Source of the DNA: Flavobacteriaceae bacterium bin25
GTDB lineage: Bacteria; Bacteroidota; Bacteroidia; Flavobacteriales; Flavobacteriaceae
Assembly: GCA_002238525.1 (NCBI GenBank)
Contig: MPMN01000001.1
Location: forward strand, 79,004-143,003
Length of the DNA: 64,000 nucleotides
Direction of reading: 5' to 3'
The notes beneath the pieces were generated by a model. The model was not told the origin of the DNA, ran no database searches, and saw nothing but the letters and a program-made list of their open reading frames with translations. Of the stretch, positions 19,241-28,155 are shown piece by piece; positions within the stretch are counted from its first letter, which is position 1; the number at the start of each line of letters is the position of its first letter. The translations under genes were made by a program, and so were the position numbers.

Positions 19241-20621
19241 CTAAACTCCCCCTTATTTTTTCCTGATATGGCTCAGTTTGATTGAAATATGTAGTTATGT
19301 GGAAGGTCAGCAGAATGAGTTAGCTGCTTTTGAGTATAATAGGGACCGCAAGAGAGGGAAGAAGCAGATAGTCATCGGTCTCAAGACCGATCAGGAGGGT
19401 TGTCCTGTTTCTGTGCAGATCTACAAAGGGAATACTTCGGATCCCAGGACGCTATCTGACCAGGTCACCAAGTTGCGAGAGACCAAAGGTCTCTCGCATG
19501 TGATTATGGTAGGGGATCGTGGGATATTGACCCATAAGGGGATACAACAAGAGTTGGTTCCTGTGGGTATGGATTGGATTTCGGCTTTGCGTAAGGAGAC
19601 CATCGCAAGTGTGGTCAAGCAGACCAAAACGGTGGATCTGGATAAGCTGGATAAGCAGAGTCTGATGGAGGTAAAGACAGATTTATTTCCCCAAGATCGG
19701 CTGATATTTTGCAGGAATTCTGTTCAGAAAGCCATGAAACAGAAGCGACGTGAGGAGTTTCTAGTGAAAACCGAGAAGGCCTTAGAGCAGATAGTGATTG
19801 CTACTAAGCGAAAAACAAAACCCCTCAAATGCGAGACTGCCATAGCCATAAAAGTGGATAAGGTCGTAGAGAAGCACAAGATGAAGAAGTACTTCCATCT
19901 GGAGGTCAAAGAGGGACATTTAGCCTATGGACGGGATCAATCGGCTATTGAGAGGTCAGCGGAGCTAGATGGGGTCTATGCCCTTCGGACGAGTCTAAAA
20001 GAAGTTCCTCCGTCCAACGAATCTATCGTCCTTGACTACAAGCGTCTTTCTGCGGTGGAATCGGCCTTTCGGTCGATGAAAAATATTTCTTTGAAGATTC
20101 GCCCGATTCATCATCGGCGCAAGAAGCGGGTGCAAGCTCATGTATTTTTGTGTATGCTGGCCTACTATGTGGAATATCATCTGCGTAAAGAACTGGCACC
20201 GATTCTATTTAGTGAAGATGATTTGGAAGGAAAACAAGCCCAGCGCAAGGATGTAGTAGCATCTGCTTCAAGTTCAGCCCAGACCAAAACCAAGGTAAGG
20301 CGTAAGCGCAACAAGGATGGCGACAAAGTGATGAGCTTTGGTAGTTTGATGAACGAACTGAGTGGGGTAATTCGCATTATTGGAAAACCCAATATCAACA
20401 CAGACTCAACCCCTGAGGTAGTCATCCTTCATGGTCTAGAGGGAACTAGAAAACGGGCTTTTGATCTGTTGGGCATTAAAATCCAATCATCTAGTCCTAA
20501 GGGTTGAAAGTTAAGATTTACTGCTCGGTAAATCGAATCCGGATAGGAGAATATCACGTCTGAACATTTTCCAAAATGAAGCGAATTTTCGAAGGTGAAA
20601 ATTAAAATAGGGGGATTTCAG
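19241..20621 (+). mobile_element. IS1634-type insertion element, shortened
   Basis: The transposase frame 19278-20507 fills most of it. The probable ends are an imperfect inverted repeat: CTAAACTCCCCCTTATTTTT (19241-19260) against CTGAAATCCCCCTATTTTA (reverse complement of 20603-20621). At about 1.38 kb it is shorter than usual for IS1634-type elements, and the missing part is the transposase N-terminus next to the left end, suggesting an internal deletion. It ends the Gfo/Idh pseudogene on its left. No remainder of that gene appears on its right, so flanking DNA was deleted too. Confidence 0.6.
19278..20507 (+). pseudogene. IS1634-type transposase lacking its N-terminus
   Basis: The 409-codon frame starts with a fortuitous TTG inside the conserved catalytic core (SYVEGQQNELAAFEYNRD, then KKQIVIGLKTDQEGCPVSVQ). 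The second Asp region is MVGDRGILT, and the Glu region is LSAVESAFRSMK followed by RPIHHRRKKRVQAHVFLCML. Intact family members carry well over 100 additional N-terminal residues, including the first strand of the RNase H fold with Asp 1; only the DVTSSY-like end of that segment is left here, reading ICSYVEG. The rest is unbroken to the stop, so the deletion looks fairly recent. The protein is most likely inactive. Confidence 0.83.
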
Positions 20622-20646
20622 ATAGATGTGTATCTTTACAATAAAT

Positions 20647-20748
20647 ATGGGAAAAGGAGATAAAAAAACACGAAGAGGCAAGATTAATCTTGGGTCATAC
20701 GGAGTTAAAAGAACCAAAAGAAAGAAGAAAAAATCCGTCAGCGAATAA
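20647..20748 (+). CDS. 30S ribosomal protein bTHX
   Basis: A 33-residue, strongly basic protein: MGKGDKKTRRGKINLGSYGV, then KRTKRKKKKSVSE. The MGKGDKKxRRGKIxxGSYGxxR pattern is diagnostic for the small ribosomal protein THX, which packs in the head of the 30S subunit. The reading frame is too short for usual gene-finding cut-offs. It starts 26 bp after the proposed right end of the IS1634-type element, so its promoter must be very close or partly supplied by the insertion. Its last 11 bases overlap the 3-prime end of yaaA on the opposite strand. Confidence 0.9.
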   Translation: MGKGDKKTRRGKINLGSYGVKRTKRKKKKSVSE

Positions 20749-21499
20749 ATACAGGATTTAGTTCGTTCTGCGAATCTTTAGGACTGTATTGATATCCATC
20801 TGACTGAAAATTAAGTAAATGGCTTAAGTCGGGACTTTGGCTGGTTGAGATATGGCGAACCATTAAACCCCTGGCTTTTTTGGCGAAAAACTGAATTACT
20901 TTTAATTGTCCATTTTTAAAGTCTTTGAAAATTGGGGTGACAACGGTTCTATGGAGTCGACTAAAGTCGACAGCTTTTGCGTACTCATTGCTAGCTAAAT
21001 TGACTACTAAATCATTTTGATTTGTATGATTAATGAGCATCTTAGTGATTTTATTTTTCCAAAATTTGTAAAGATTGGGATGGTTTCCAATTCGAATTTT
21101 AGTTCCCATTTCTAATCGGTATGGGAGAATCAAATCAAGGGGACGCAGTAATCCATACAAACCCGATAGGATATATAGGCTACCCTGAAGCCTCCTTATT
21201 TGCTCCTGAGATAGTGAAAAACTGTCGATTCCTTTATATACATCACCGGTAAAGGCAAATAGTGCTTGCATGGCTTGTTGATTATCAATCGGCCACGAAA
21301 AACTCTGGTTACGGTCATAATTCAATTGAGCCAAATTATCAGATATTTTGAGCATTTTGCATAAAGTTCGAATTGATTTCTTTTTCAAAACCGTATTGAT
21401 GCGTATAATTTCATCATCGAAAAATGGAGTACTATAATAACCCGTTGGAGGTATTGAACCAAAATTCATGGATTTTGCTGGAGAAATTAAAATTTTCAT
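20738..21499 (-). CDS. yaaA: YaaA family protein (peroxide stress, DUF328/UPF0246)
   Basis: The start is placed at the Met of MKILISPAKSMNF (A at 21499), the invariant beginning of the family; six extra upstream codons are possible but not conserved. The protein is 253 aa, the normal length. Family signatures are ISPAKSMNF, LYILSGLYGLLRPLDLILPY, RLEMGTK, LVVNLASNEYAKAV and the C-terminal FFAKKARGLMVRH. In E. coli YaaA lowers free iron and limits oxidative DNA damage during peroxide stress, and it binds DNA. The gene converges with the bTHX gene on its left and lies 55 bp downstream of the rluD-like gene in the same direction. Confidence 0.95.
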   Translation of the reverse strand: MKILISPAKSMNFGSIPPTGYYSTPFFDDEIIRINTVLKKKSIRTLCKMLKISDNLAQLNYDRNQSFSWPIDNQQAMQALFAFTGDVYKGIDSFSLSQEQIRRLQGSLYILSGLYGLLRPLDLILPYRLEMGTKIRIGNHPNLYKFWKNKITKMLINHTNQNDLVVNLASNEYAKAVDFSRLHRTVVTPIFKDFKNGQLKVIQFFAKKARGLMVRHISTSQSPDLSHLLNFQSDGYQYSPKDSQNELNPVFIR

Positions 21500-21554
21500 C
21501 ATCTGAAAATATAACATACAAAATTACAAAAAACAATGTTTTTGGATTGAATAC

Positions 21555-22583
21555 TCAATCCATACATTGTTGATGTGCATAATTTCTCCATCGCTGAATG
21601 AGATATTCAAAATCAGCAGGAATCTTTGAATTGAAAACCATTTTTTCTGCAGTATACGGATGATTAAACCCTAGAACTTTAGCGTGGAGAGATTGACCAG
21701 GTAGTATTTTGAAGCAATTATGTATGAATTGCTTGTATTTACTAGTGGTCACCCCTTTAATAATCTGATCGCCACCATATCTAATATCATTGAACAGGGG
21801 ATGACCTAAATATTTTAAATGGACTCTAATTTGATGGGTTCTTCCTGTATGTAAAGTGCAGTTTATCAGAGTAGTTTGGCCAAATCTTTCCAAAACCTGG
21901 TAATTTGTTATTGCTGGTTTTCCAAGTTCTGTTGATCCAAATGTGGTCATCTGTAGTCGATTATGTGGATTTCTCCCAATGGGGACATCTATGGTTCCTT
22001 TTTCTTCCTTTAAATCACCCCATACCAATGCGACATACCGTTTATCAACAGTTCTACATTTGAATTGTTTAGATAATTCTTGAAGTGCAAATTCCGTCTT
22101 TGCCACAACTAGTAAACCACTGGTGTCTTTATCAATTCGGTGAACCAAACCAGGTTTATTGTTTGAGTTGAGTGGGAGGTTATCAAAATGGTGTATCAAA
22201 CCATTTAGGAGTGTACCGCTATAATTGCCATGGCCAGGATGAACAACCATTCCAGCAGATTTATTGACTACGATGAGAGCATCATCTTCAAAGACGATAT
22301 CAATTGAAATTTCTTCTGGTTTTAATGTGTGCTCGTATTGTGGAAAGTTCAAGAGAACTTCTATTTTATCATCTGGCTTGACTCGGTAATTTGGTTTTAC
22401 TTGAAGCCCATTTACCTGAATATTGCCACTTTTTAAGGCGTTTTGAATGCGATTTCTGCTGGTATTGGAAATACGATCTAATAAGAACTTATCAACTCTA
22501 TTAAGACTTTGTCCTTTGTCAACCTTAAAGGAGTGGTGTAGGTAAAGTCTATTGTTCTGGAGAATTAATTCATTGTTTTCCAT
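21555..22583 (-). CDS. RluD-like 23S rRNA pseudouridine synthase
   Basis: 342 aa with an N-terminal S4 RNA-binding domain (about 22-80: LNRVDKFLLDRISNTSRNRI, IQVNGLQVKPNYRVKPDD) and a RluA-type catalytic domain (about 95-310). The signature HRIDKDTSGLLVVAK contains the catalytic Asp near residue 149. Further motifs are LIVVNKSAGMVVHPGHGN, CTLHTGRTHQIRVHLKYLGH and PLFNDIRYGG. By architecture it is closest to RluD, which modifies helix 69 of 23S rRNA. It begins 14 bp inside the end of the PASTA-domain gene, so the two are translationally coupled, a pairing common in Bacteroidota. Confidence 0.92.
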   Translation of the reverse strand: MENNELILQNNRLYLHHSFKVDKGQSLNRVDKFLLDRISNTSRNRIQNALKSGNIQVNGLQVKPNYRVKPDDKIEVLLNFPQYEHTLKPEEISIDIVFEDDALIVVNKSAGMVVHPGHGNYSGTLLNGLIHHFDNLPLNSNNKPGLVHRIDKDTSGLLVVAKTEFALQELSKQFKCRTVDKRYVALVWGDLKEEKGTIDVPIGRNPHNRLQMTTFGSTELGKPAITNYQVLERFGQTTLINCTLHTGRTHQIRVHLKYLGHPLFNDIRYGGDQIIKGVTTSKYKQFIHNCFKILPGQSLHAKVLGFNHPYTAEKMVFNSKIPADFEYLIQRWRNYAHQQCMD

Positions 22584-23109
22584 TACCCAAAACTAAGTCA
22601 ATAGATGACCCTTTTGGTAAGCGAAATCCGGGCTGAACTTCTTGACCTTTATAGGTTACTTCTAATATCATGTCTTTTCCTATATTATCAACATAAGTTG
22701 TACTACCCAACTTCAATCCTGTAGCGCCTATAATGCTTCTAGCATTTCTGATGGTGACTTGAATCAAATTAGGAAGAGTAACTAGAGGCTGGCTTGATCG
22801 ATTAATGGTAAGGTAAATCAGGCGGTTTTTTTTGACTTTACTCTCAGCGCCTGGAATATGATTTAAAACTGTCAGGGGAGGTAAATCTTGAATATATTGG
22901 GAGGAATCAATAATCTGAAAACGTAAATTTTGACTTTGTAATACCTTTATTGCCTCTCCTAGTGTATTTCCATTGAGTGAGGGCACAATCAAATTTTCAT
23001 TATGATGAGTGTATTGTTTTAGAATCCGATCCAACCCAAACACTATTCCAACCAATATCACCAATGCTGGGATAAGGTTTCGTAAAAAAATCCATCCGAT
23101 ATTAGCCAT
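22570..23109 (-). CDS. PASTA-domain membrane protein
   Basis: 179 aa. One N-terminal membrane helix (about 10-28, LIPALVILVGIVFGLDRIL) leaves the rest in the periplasm, where two PASTA domains follow (about 38-110, VPSLNGNTLGEAIKVLQSQN; and 111-178, LPNLIQVTIRNARSIIGATG). PASTA modules bind muropeptides or beta-lactam-like ligands in kinases and PBPs; free-standing forms such as this are typical of Bacteroidota and lack a kinase part. The head-to-head neighbour is ddl, a cell-wall precursor enzyme, with 68 bp between the starts, so both may share a regulatory region. The exact function is not established. Confidence 0.9.
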   Translation of the reverse strand: MANIGWIFLRNLIPALVILVGIVFGLDRILKQYTHHNENLIVPSLNGNTLGEAIKVLQSQNLRFQIIDSSQYIQDLPPLTVLNHIPGAESKVKKNRLIYLTINRSSQPLVTLPNLIQVTIRNARSIIGATGLKLGSTTYVDNIGKDMILEVTYKGQEVQPGFRLPKGSSIDLVLGNGKQ

Positions 23110-23177
23110 CGAAAAGGTGTTCTGTTTGGCAAAGTTATGTTTTTTGTTACCTCAGCAATTGGTTTAATTTTGCGCCG

Positions 23178-24164
23178 GTGAGTTCAAGAGGAATTCAAAA
23201 CGTAGGAATTTTTTATGGAGGGTATGGCCCAGAGTTTAAGATTTCTGAATCTAGTGCAAGATTTGTTAAAAAAGCACTTAGTCCAATTGGTTGGAAACTT
23301 TTTTTAGTTGAAGTTTCTTCCTCTGGGTATAGAGCATTTGATGCTGATGACAATGTTCTTGGTTTCGATTCATCTGATTTTAGTATCATTCAAAATTCGC
23401 AAAAACAGATTATAGATGTTGCATTTAATTCTATTCATGGCCCGCCGGGTGAAGATGGTCAGTTAGCCAAACTTTTCGATCACCATCAAATTGCTCATAC
23501 TTCTTCCAATAGTCAGTCAGCTGAATTGACTTTTGACAAACGTAAGTGCTTGGATGCTCTTCAAGAAATTGGTGTCAAAAGGGCAAAATATGATTATTTG
23601 GATTTTGGAGAATCAATTTCAATAGAACAGATTAGTCAGAATGTGGGCTTTCCCTGTTTTGTCAAGGCAAGCCGTTCGGGGAGTAGTTTTGGCGTTTACC
23701 GAGTAGAAAACCAGACTGAATTGCCAAGTGCTATCAATAAAGCATTCAAGTATGACCATAAATTGTTGATTGAGCAGGCTTTGGTAGGCATCGAAGTATC
23801 GGTTGGTGTTTTCCAGTGGAAAGACCAGATTAAAGTGCTTCCAACCACTGAATTAGTTCCGCATTCAGTTTTTTTTGATTATAAAGCCAAATATGAAGGT
23901 CAATCAGATGAAATAACACCTGCAAGAATTTCACAAGAATTGACCATGGAGATTCAATCAATCGCAAAAAAAATATATAGATTTCTCAATCTACGGGGTG
24001 CAACCAGAAGTGAATTTATAATTTGTGACCAGGAGATCCATCTGCTTGAAGTAAATACAGTTCCGGGGTTTACTCAGGTCAGCATTCTCCCCCAGCAAGT
24101 GAGAGCAGCAGGAATTGGTCTAACTGATTTTTTTGCGACATTTGTTGAGCAATCTATCCAGTAA
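23178..24164 (+). CDS. ddl: D-alanine--D-alanine ligase
   Basis: 328 aa from a GTG start. The protein joins two D-Ala with ATP to make the dipeptide end of peptidoglycan precursors in the cytoplasm. An N-terminal domain (VGIFYGGYGPEFKISESSAR, FNSIHGPPGEDG) is followed by the ATP-grasp fold with FVKASRSGSSFGVYRV as the glycine-rich loop, VGIEVSVGVF, FDYKAKY (substrate-binding loop) and the metal/substrate end motif EVNTVPGFTQVS. Length and motif order are normal. coaD follows after 16 bp in the same direction. The divergent PASTA gene supports a shared cell-envelope role. Confidence 0.96.
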   Translation: MSSRGIQNVGIFYGGYGPEFKISESSARFVKKALSPIGWKLFLVEVSSSGYRAFDADDNVLGFDSSDFSIIQNSQKQIIDVAFNSIHGPPGEDGQLAKLFDHHQIAHTSSNSQSAELTFDKRKCLDALQEIGVKRAKYDYLDFGESISIEQISQNVGFPCFVKASRSGSSFGVYRVENQTELPSAINKAFKYDHKLLIEQALVGIEVSVGVFQWKDQIKVLPTTELVPHSVFFDYKAKYEGQSDEITPARISQELTMEIQSIAKKIYRFLNLRGATRSEFIICDQEIHLLEVNTVPGFTQVSILPQQVRAAGIGLTDFFATFVEQSIQ

Positions 24165-24180
24165 TCCCTTATATTTGGGT

Positions 24181-24642
24181 ATGCACCGTGCAGTTTTCCC
24201 CGGTTCTTTTGACCCTTTGACTTTGGGCCATCAAGATATTATTGAGCGGGCTTTACCCCATTTTGATGAAATTGTGATTGCTGTGGGCACCAATATAGAT
24301 AAGCAATATATGTTTTCTATTGAAAAAAGAACCTCATTTATAGAAAAAACATTCAAGGATTGTCCAAAGGTGGTGATTAAAACCTATCAAGGTATGACTG
24401 TAGAATTTTGTAAAAAAATAAAAGGAAGTGTTATTATACGGGGGCTAAGGAATCCAGCTGATTTTGAATTTGAAAAATCTGTTGCTCAGATTAACCGTAA
24501 ACTATCAGGAATTGATACTTTATTTTTACTCACAGATTTATCAACTTCCTACATTAGTAGTAGTATGGTTCGAGATATTATCCTAAATGGTGGCGATTAT
24601 ACATTGCTGGTACCTAAGGAAGTTAGGATTTCCAAACTTTAA
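24181..24642 (+). CDS. coaD: Pantetheine-phosphate adenylyltransferase
   Basis: The start is placed at the ATG at 24181 (MHRAVFPGSFDPLTLGHQDI), giving 153 aa; an earlier in-frame start at 24133 would overlap ddl and add residues absent from the family. The enzyme transfers AMP to 4-phosphopantetheine, the penultimate step of coenzyme A synthesis. The nucleotidyltransferase TxGH motif (TLGH) and C-terminal STSYISSSMVRD are present, with GLRNPADFEFEKSVAQINRK between them. The C-terminus ends close after LVPKEVRISKL, slightly shorter than usual. A restriction-modification pair begins 126 bp downstream. Confidence 0.95.
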   Translation: MHRAVFPGSFDPLTLGHQDIIERALPHFDEIVIAVGTNIDKQYMFSIEKRTSFIEKTFKDCPKVVIKTYQGMTVEFCKKIKGSVIIRGLRNPADFEFEKSVAQINRKLSGIDTLFLLTDLSTSYISSSMVRDIILNGGDYTLLVPKEVRISKL

Positions 24643-24767
24643 TTGAATCTTTATTTTTTAACTAATTGTTATATAATACTTTATAAATATCGCAAATTTC
24701 TGGAGTTATATTAGTGTTTGTTTTACCTCTGAGCATTACATTCTCTTCAAAAAATAAAAATCAGTGA

Positions 24768-26384
24768 ATGACAGAATTATTGACTATAAAAGAAGCAAGC
24801 CAGTGGGCAAGTGAATACTTGAATAAAGACATTACAAATTCTAATATATCTTATCTCATTCAATATGGTAAGCTAAAGAAGTATGGTGCTAATGGAAAAC
24901 CCTCTGTCAATAAGTATGATTTGATTTCCTATTACGATAGTTATACCCATCAAAGAAAAGCAGACTGGAAACAGAGACTTGGAGACGATTTAAATTGGGA
25001 TCTGTCATTCGACTATCTTAAGGAAAAAGAGACCACCAAACATGTTCATAGGCTACATCCCTACAAAGGTAAATTTATTCCTCAGCTGGTAGAATATTTT
25101 TTGGATACGCACACCGACAATTTTAAAAAACAAGTATATTTCAAGGAAGGTGATATTGTCCTAGACCCTTTCGCAGGGAGTGGTACAACTTTGGTACAAG
25201 CTTGCGAGTTGGGGATACATGCTTTAGGCATTGATGTATCACATTTTAATGCGTTAATTTCAAATGTAAAAGTTGGCAAGGTTGATTTTGAGGATTTAGA
25301 GAAAGAGGTTTGTAATATCACATTGCAACTTAAACATTTTATTTCTAGTAAGAATAATGTTCAGTTTGAAAATGAACTTCTTAAGGAACTCATTCTCTTT
25401 AATAAACAGTACTTCCCTTCACCAAAGTACAAAGTAAAGGTGAAGCAAAAGGAAATCAATGAGAAGGAATATGCAACCGAGAAAGAAGTAAGGTTTTCTC
25501 AAATCTATAATGATTTGCTTGGTCAATATGAAATAGAGGCAAAGAATGAGAATCCCAAACACTTTCTTGAAAAATGGTATCTAAAACCTGTAAAAATTGA
25601 AATAGACTTTGTATTTGACAGAATACAAAGAATTAAAAATACAAATACTAAAAAGATTGTAATGATTATCCTTAGTAGGACGATTAGGTCATGTAGAGCG
25701 ACCACACATGCAGACTTAGCCACACTCAAAGAACCAGTTACCCAGACCTACTATTGTAGAAAACATGGAAAGATTTGCAAACCTATTTTTTCTATTCTAT
25801 CGTGGTGGGAAAGGTATAGCAAAGATACCATCAAAAGACTTGATGATTTTAGTAGGCTACGTACTGAGACACATCAGTACTGTATACAGGGAGATGCAAG
25901 GTGTGCAGAGGTATTATCTAACCCAATTATCAAGAATGCAATTTTAAAAACTAAACACCTATCGCACCAAGTTCCTACCGCTTTATTCAAATTAATTAGG
26001 GAACAAAAAGTGAGAGGGATATTTTCGAGTCCTCCTTATGTTGGTCTGATTGATTATCATGAGCAACACGCCTATGCCTATGACTTATTTGGGTTAGAAC
26101 GAAGTGATGAGAATGAGATAGGACCGCTCAATAAAGGACAAGGAAAGAAAGCACGTGAATGGTATGTAGAAGGGATATCTGATGTTTTAAGCAATTCAAA
26201 AACTATTTTGCAACCGGATTACGATGTATTTTTGGTTGCCAATGACAAGTATGGCTTATACCCTACTATTGCCGAGAAATCTGGCATGAAAATTGTGAAT
26301 CAACACAAACGCCCTGTACTAAACAGAACTGAAAAAGATAAATCGCCCTATGCTGAAATTATATTTCACTTAAAAGAAAGGTGA
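24768..26384 (+). CDS. DNA methyltransferase of a type II restriction-modification system
   Basis: 538 aa. An N-terminal helical DNA-binding segment (about 1-60, LTIKEASQWASEYL) precedes HVHRLHPYKGKFIPQLVEYF, seen in a group of type II methylases. The AdoMet-binding motif DPFAGSGTTLVQACELG lies near residue 132, a long target-recognition insert follows (about 190-410), and the catalytic SPPYVGLIDYHEQHAY is near 420. SPPY is frequent in N4-cytosine methylases but also occurs in N6-adenine ones. The stop overlaps the start of a TdeIII-like endonuclease by 4 bp, so they form a cognate pair; if the nuclease call is right, the target would be GGNCC or similar. It should protect host DNA at that site. 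Confidence 0.87.
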   Translation: MTELLTIKEASQWASEYLNKDITNSNISYLIQYGKLKKYGANGKPSVNKYDLISYYDSYTHQRKADWKQRLGDDLNWDLSFDYLKEKETTKHVHRLHPYKGKFIPQLVEYFLDTHTDNFKKQVYFKEGDIVLDPFAGSGTTLVQACELGIHALGIDVSHFNALISNVKVGKVDFEDLEKEVCNITLQLKHFISSKNNVQFENELLKELILFNKQYFPSPKYKVKVKQKEINEKEYATEKEVRFSQIYNDLLGQYEIEAKNENPKHFLEKWYLKPVKIEIDFVFDRIQRIKNTNTKKIVMIILSRTIRSCRATTHADLATLKEPVTQTYYCRKHGKICKPIFSILSWWERYSKDTIKRLDDFSRLRTETHQYCIQGDARCAEVLSNPIIKNAILKTKHLSHQVPTALFKLIREQKVRGIFSSPPYVGLIDYHEQHAYAYDLFGLERSDENEIGPLNKGQGKKAREWYVEGISDVLSNSKTILQPDYDVFLVANDKYGLYPTIAEKSGMKIVNQHKRPVLNRTEKDKSPYAEIIFHLKER

Positions 26385-27166
26385 AAATGGGACTATCAAA
26401 TGAGCAGAAAGAATCCGTAGAAGAGACGATAAGAAACTCTCTGAGGAATAAGTTTAATGAATATAATCCAGAGCCTGCCGTGAAGCCTTTTCATACCAGA
26501 CTTTTAGGGAAGGATAGATTGGCTCTGTACTCATTCATCCACTCCTTGAATACCAATTTTGGAACGACAATTTTTGAGCCTGTAGCCGTTTCACTAGCAT
26601 CTAAGAGGTTTAAAGTAGCAAATCAGACGAAGTCTGGCACTCAAATTAGTGAGAAGTCACAAGATGAAATTCAGAAAATTATTAATGATTTGTCTGCTGC
26701 ACACAACAAACCAGACAAACAAAGAGAAACTGAAATCATTCGGAGGGTGTGCCAAAGTGGAGAATGGAGAACCATAAAGCCTACCAAAGTTGATATTTAT
26801 TTAGAGGATGATGCAGGGGTAATCTATTTGATTGATATCAAAACTGTAAAGCCTAATAAAGGCGGATTCATACAATTTAAACGTACTTTGCTAGAATGGT
26901 CTGCGGTTGTGATGGCTCAAAAACCCACTGTGCAGGTACATACATTGGTTGCCATCCCATACAATCCGTATCACCCAGAACCATATTCTCGTTGGACGAT
27001 GGCGGGTATGTTAGACTTAAAGAGTGAATTGAAAGTTGCAGAAGAATTCTGGGATTTTCTTGGTGGCGAGGGTTCGTATGACGATTTATTGAATTGTTTT
27101 CAGAATGTAGGTATGGAGATGAGACAAGAAATAGATGAATACTTCTCATTATTTAATTCAAAATAA
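26381..27166 (+). CDS. TdeIII/MjaII-like type II restriction endonuclease
   Basis: 261 aa. Its start overlaps the methylase stop by 4 bp. The catalytic core is of PD-(D/E)XK type: KVDIYLEDDAGVIYLIDIKT has Asp, a beta-hairpin and then D-I-K, followed by KPNKGGFIQFKRTLLEWSAV. The N-terminal LRNKFNEYNPEPAVKPFHTR and FEPVAVSLA stretches and total length fit the Pfam TdeIII family, whose characterised members (TdeIII, MjaII) cut GGNCC. That family assignment is from memory of the motifs and was not searched. The insert sits between coaD and the IS30/IS630 scraps, which fits acquisition by transfer. Confidence 0.78.
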   Translation: MKMGLSNEQKESVEETIRNSLRNKFNEYNPEPAVKPFHTRLLGKDRLALYSFIHSLNTNFGTTIFEPVAVSLASKRFKVANQTKSGTQISEKSQDEIQKIINDLSAAHNKPDKQRETEIIRRVCQSGEWRTIKPTKVDIYLEDDAGVIYLIDIKTVKPNKGGFIQFKRTLLEWSAVVMAQKPTVQVHTLVAIPYNPYHPEPYSRWTMAGMLDLKSELKVAEEFWDFLGGEGSYDDLLNCFQNVGMEMRQEIDEYFSLFNSK

Positions 27167-27363
27167 CATGACACCTTTTTAATCAATTTTTGAAAATAGC
27201 GTTAGAAAATATATTTAAATACTTTTATCATTTATATTTATTTCGTGTTTTGAGATTGCAATTCGTTTTAATTCTAAACAAATGTTATAGTCAACTATCC
27301 TCTGACAACTAGTTAGAGGGTATGAAAAAGAGGTTAATTTTGGTGTACATAAAAAATTTCAAA
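27167..27363. other. Gap after the restriction gene containing a partial dispersed-repeat match
   Basis: AT-rich sequence. At about 27301-27313 CTGACAACTAGTT, preceded by ATCCT, matches the middle of the dispersed repeat found at 34460-34596 and 42771-42908. Nothing else recognisable was seen. Confidence 0.4.
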
Positions 27364-27640
27364 ATGAAAAAACATAGTAAATTAACCAAAGAGCAGAGAT
27401 ACCAATTATCAACGCTTCAGGAAGCGGGAACTTCACAAAAAGAGATCGCGAAAATCCTTTAGGTTCTTCGATCAACCATTTGGAGAGAACTCAAAAGGAA
27501 TACCCCCACAAGTGGAAAATATAAAGGGAAGTATAAACCTGATATAGCCCAAAATAAAACGTATCAGCGACAAATAGATAGATATAGAGAAATAAAGATT
27601 GCCCCGAATTAAAAGAACAAGTCAAGCATTTGATGATGTT
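27364..27640 (+). pseudogene. IS30-family transposase, N-terminal remnant
   Basis: From the ATG at 27364 the reading MKKHSKLTKEQRYQLSTLQE, AGTSQKEIAKIL, then STIWRELKRNT is the helix-turn-helix start of IS30-type transposases. A TAG stands after IAKIL near 27461. A frameshift near 27600 separates REIK from DCPELKEQVKHLM. The catalytic DDE domain is absent. The remnant runs straight into IS630-derived sequence in the opposite orientation. Confidence 0.8.
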
Positions 27641-28082
27641 TCCCAGCAAGAACTATTTCTTGTGATCGCCGAAAAGCAACCCCATAACCAAACACTTTTA
27701 ACGCACTATTGTGATGTAGCAATAAATACTAAAAAAGGACTTTATAACTTATATTAGGCTGGGAATTGGTCTGTATCCATTCTAATAATTCAACATAACT
27801 AGTAATCATTGTTAGAGGATTTGCAAGCTTGGATGCTATCGCCGATTTGCTTCTTTCTTGTATCAATAGCGGATTGTTGCCTCCCTTTTTACCAACTAGT
27901 AATTCCTTTAAACCGCCTTGAGCGAATAATTTCATCCAATTATAAATAGTCTTACGGCAAACCTTAAGTCTGGCGACTAAGTCCTTAGTGTGGCCGCTTT
28001 TTTCTTTTTTATCAAGAGAAGCATTTTAACCTTACCTTTATTGGTGGGGTTCTTTTGCTTAGGCAAGATATTCTTCATTCGA
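27620..28082 (-). pseudogene. IS630-family transposase remnant
   Basis: Leftward reading finds a start region like that of the element at 5.1-6.4 kb (LPKQKNPTNKGKVKMLLLI), the helix-turn-helix (FAQGGLKELLVGKKGGNNPL, then ERSKSAIASKLANPLTMITS, 27935-27729) and a small piece of the catalytic part (WLWGCFSAITRNSSCWETSS, about 27690-27630). The segment between is deleted and several frame breaks are present. It is the same kind of element as the one at 5151-6378 but more decayed, with no recognisable ends. Confidence 0.78.
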
Positions 28083-28155
28083 AAGAAAGTGTTTCCATCA
28101 AAAATGTCACCTGATTGTACAGTTTTCGGTACATTGTGTCAATGCGAAAAAGTCA

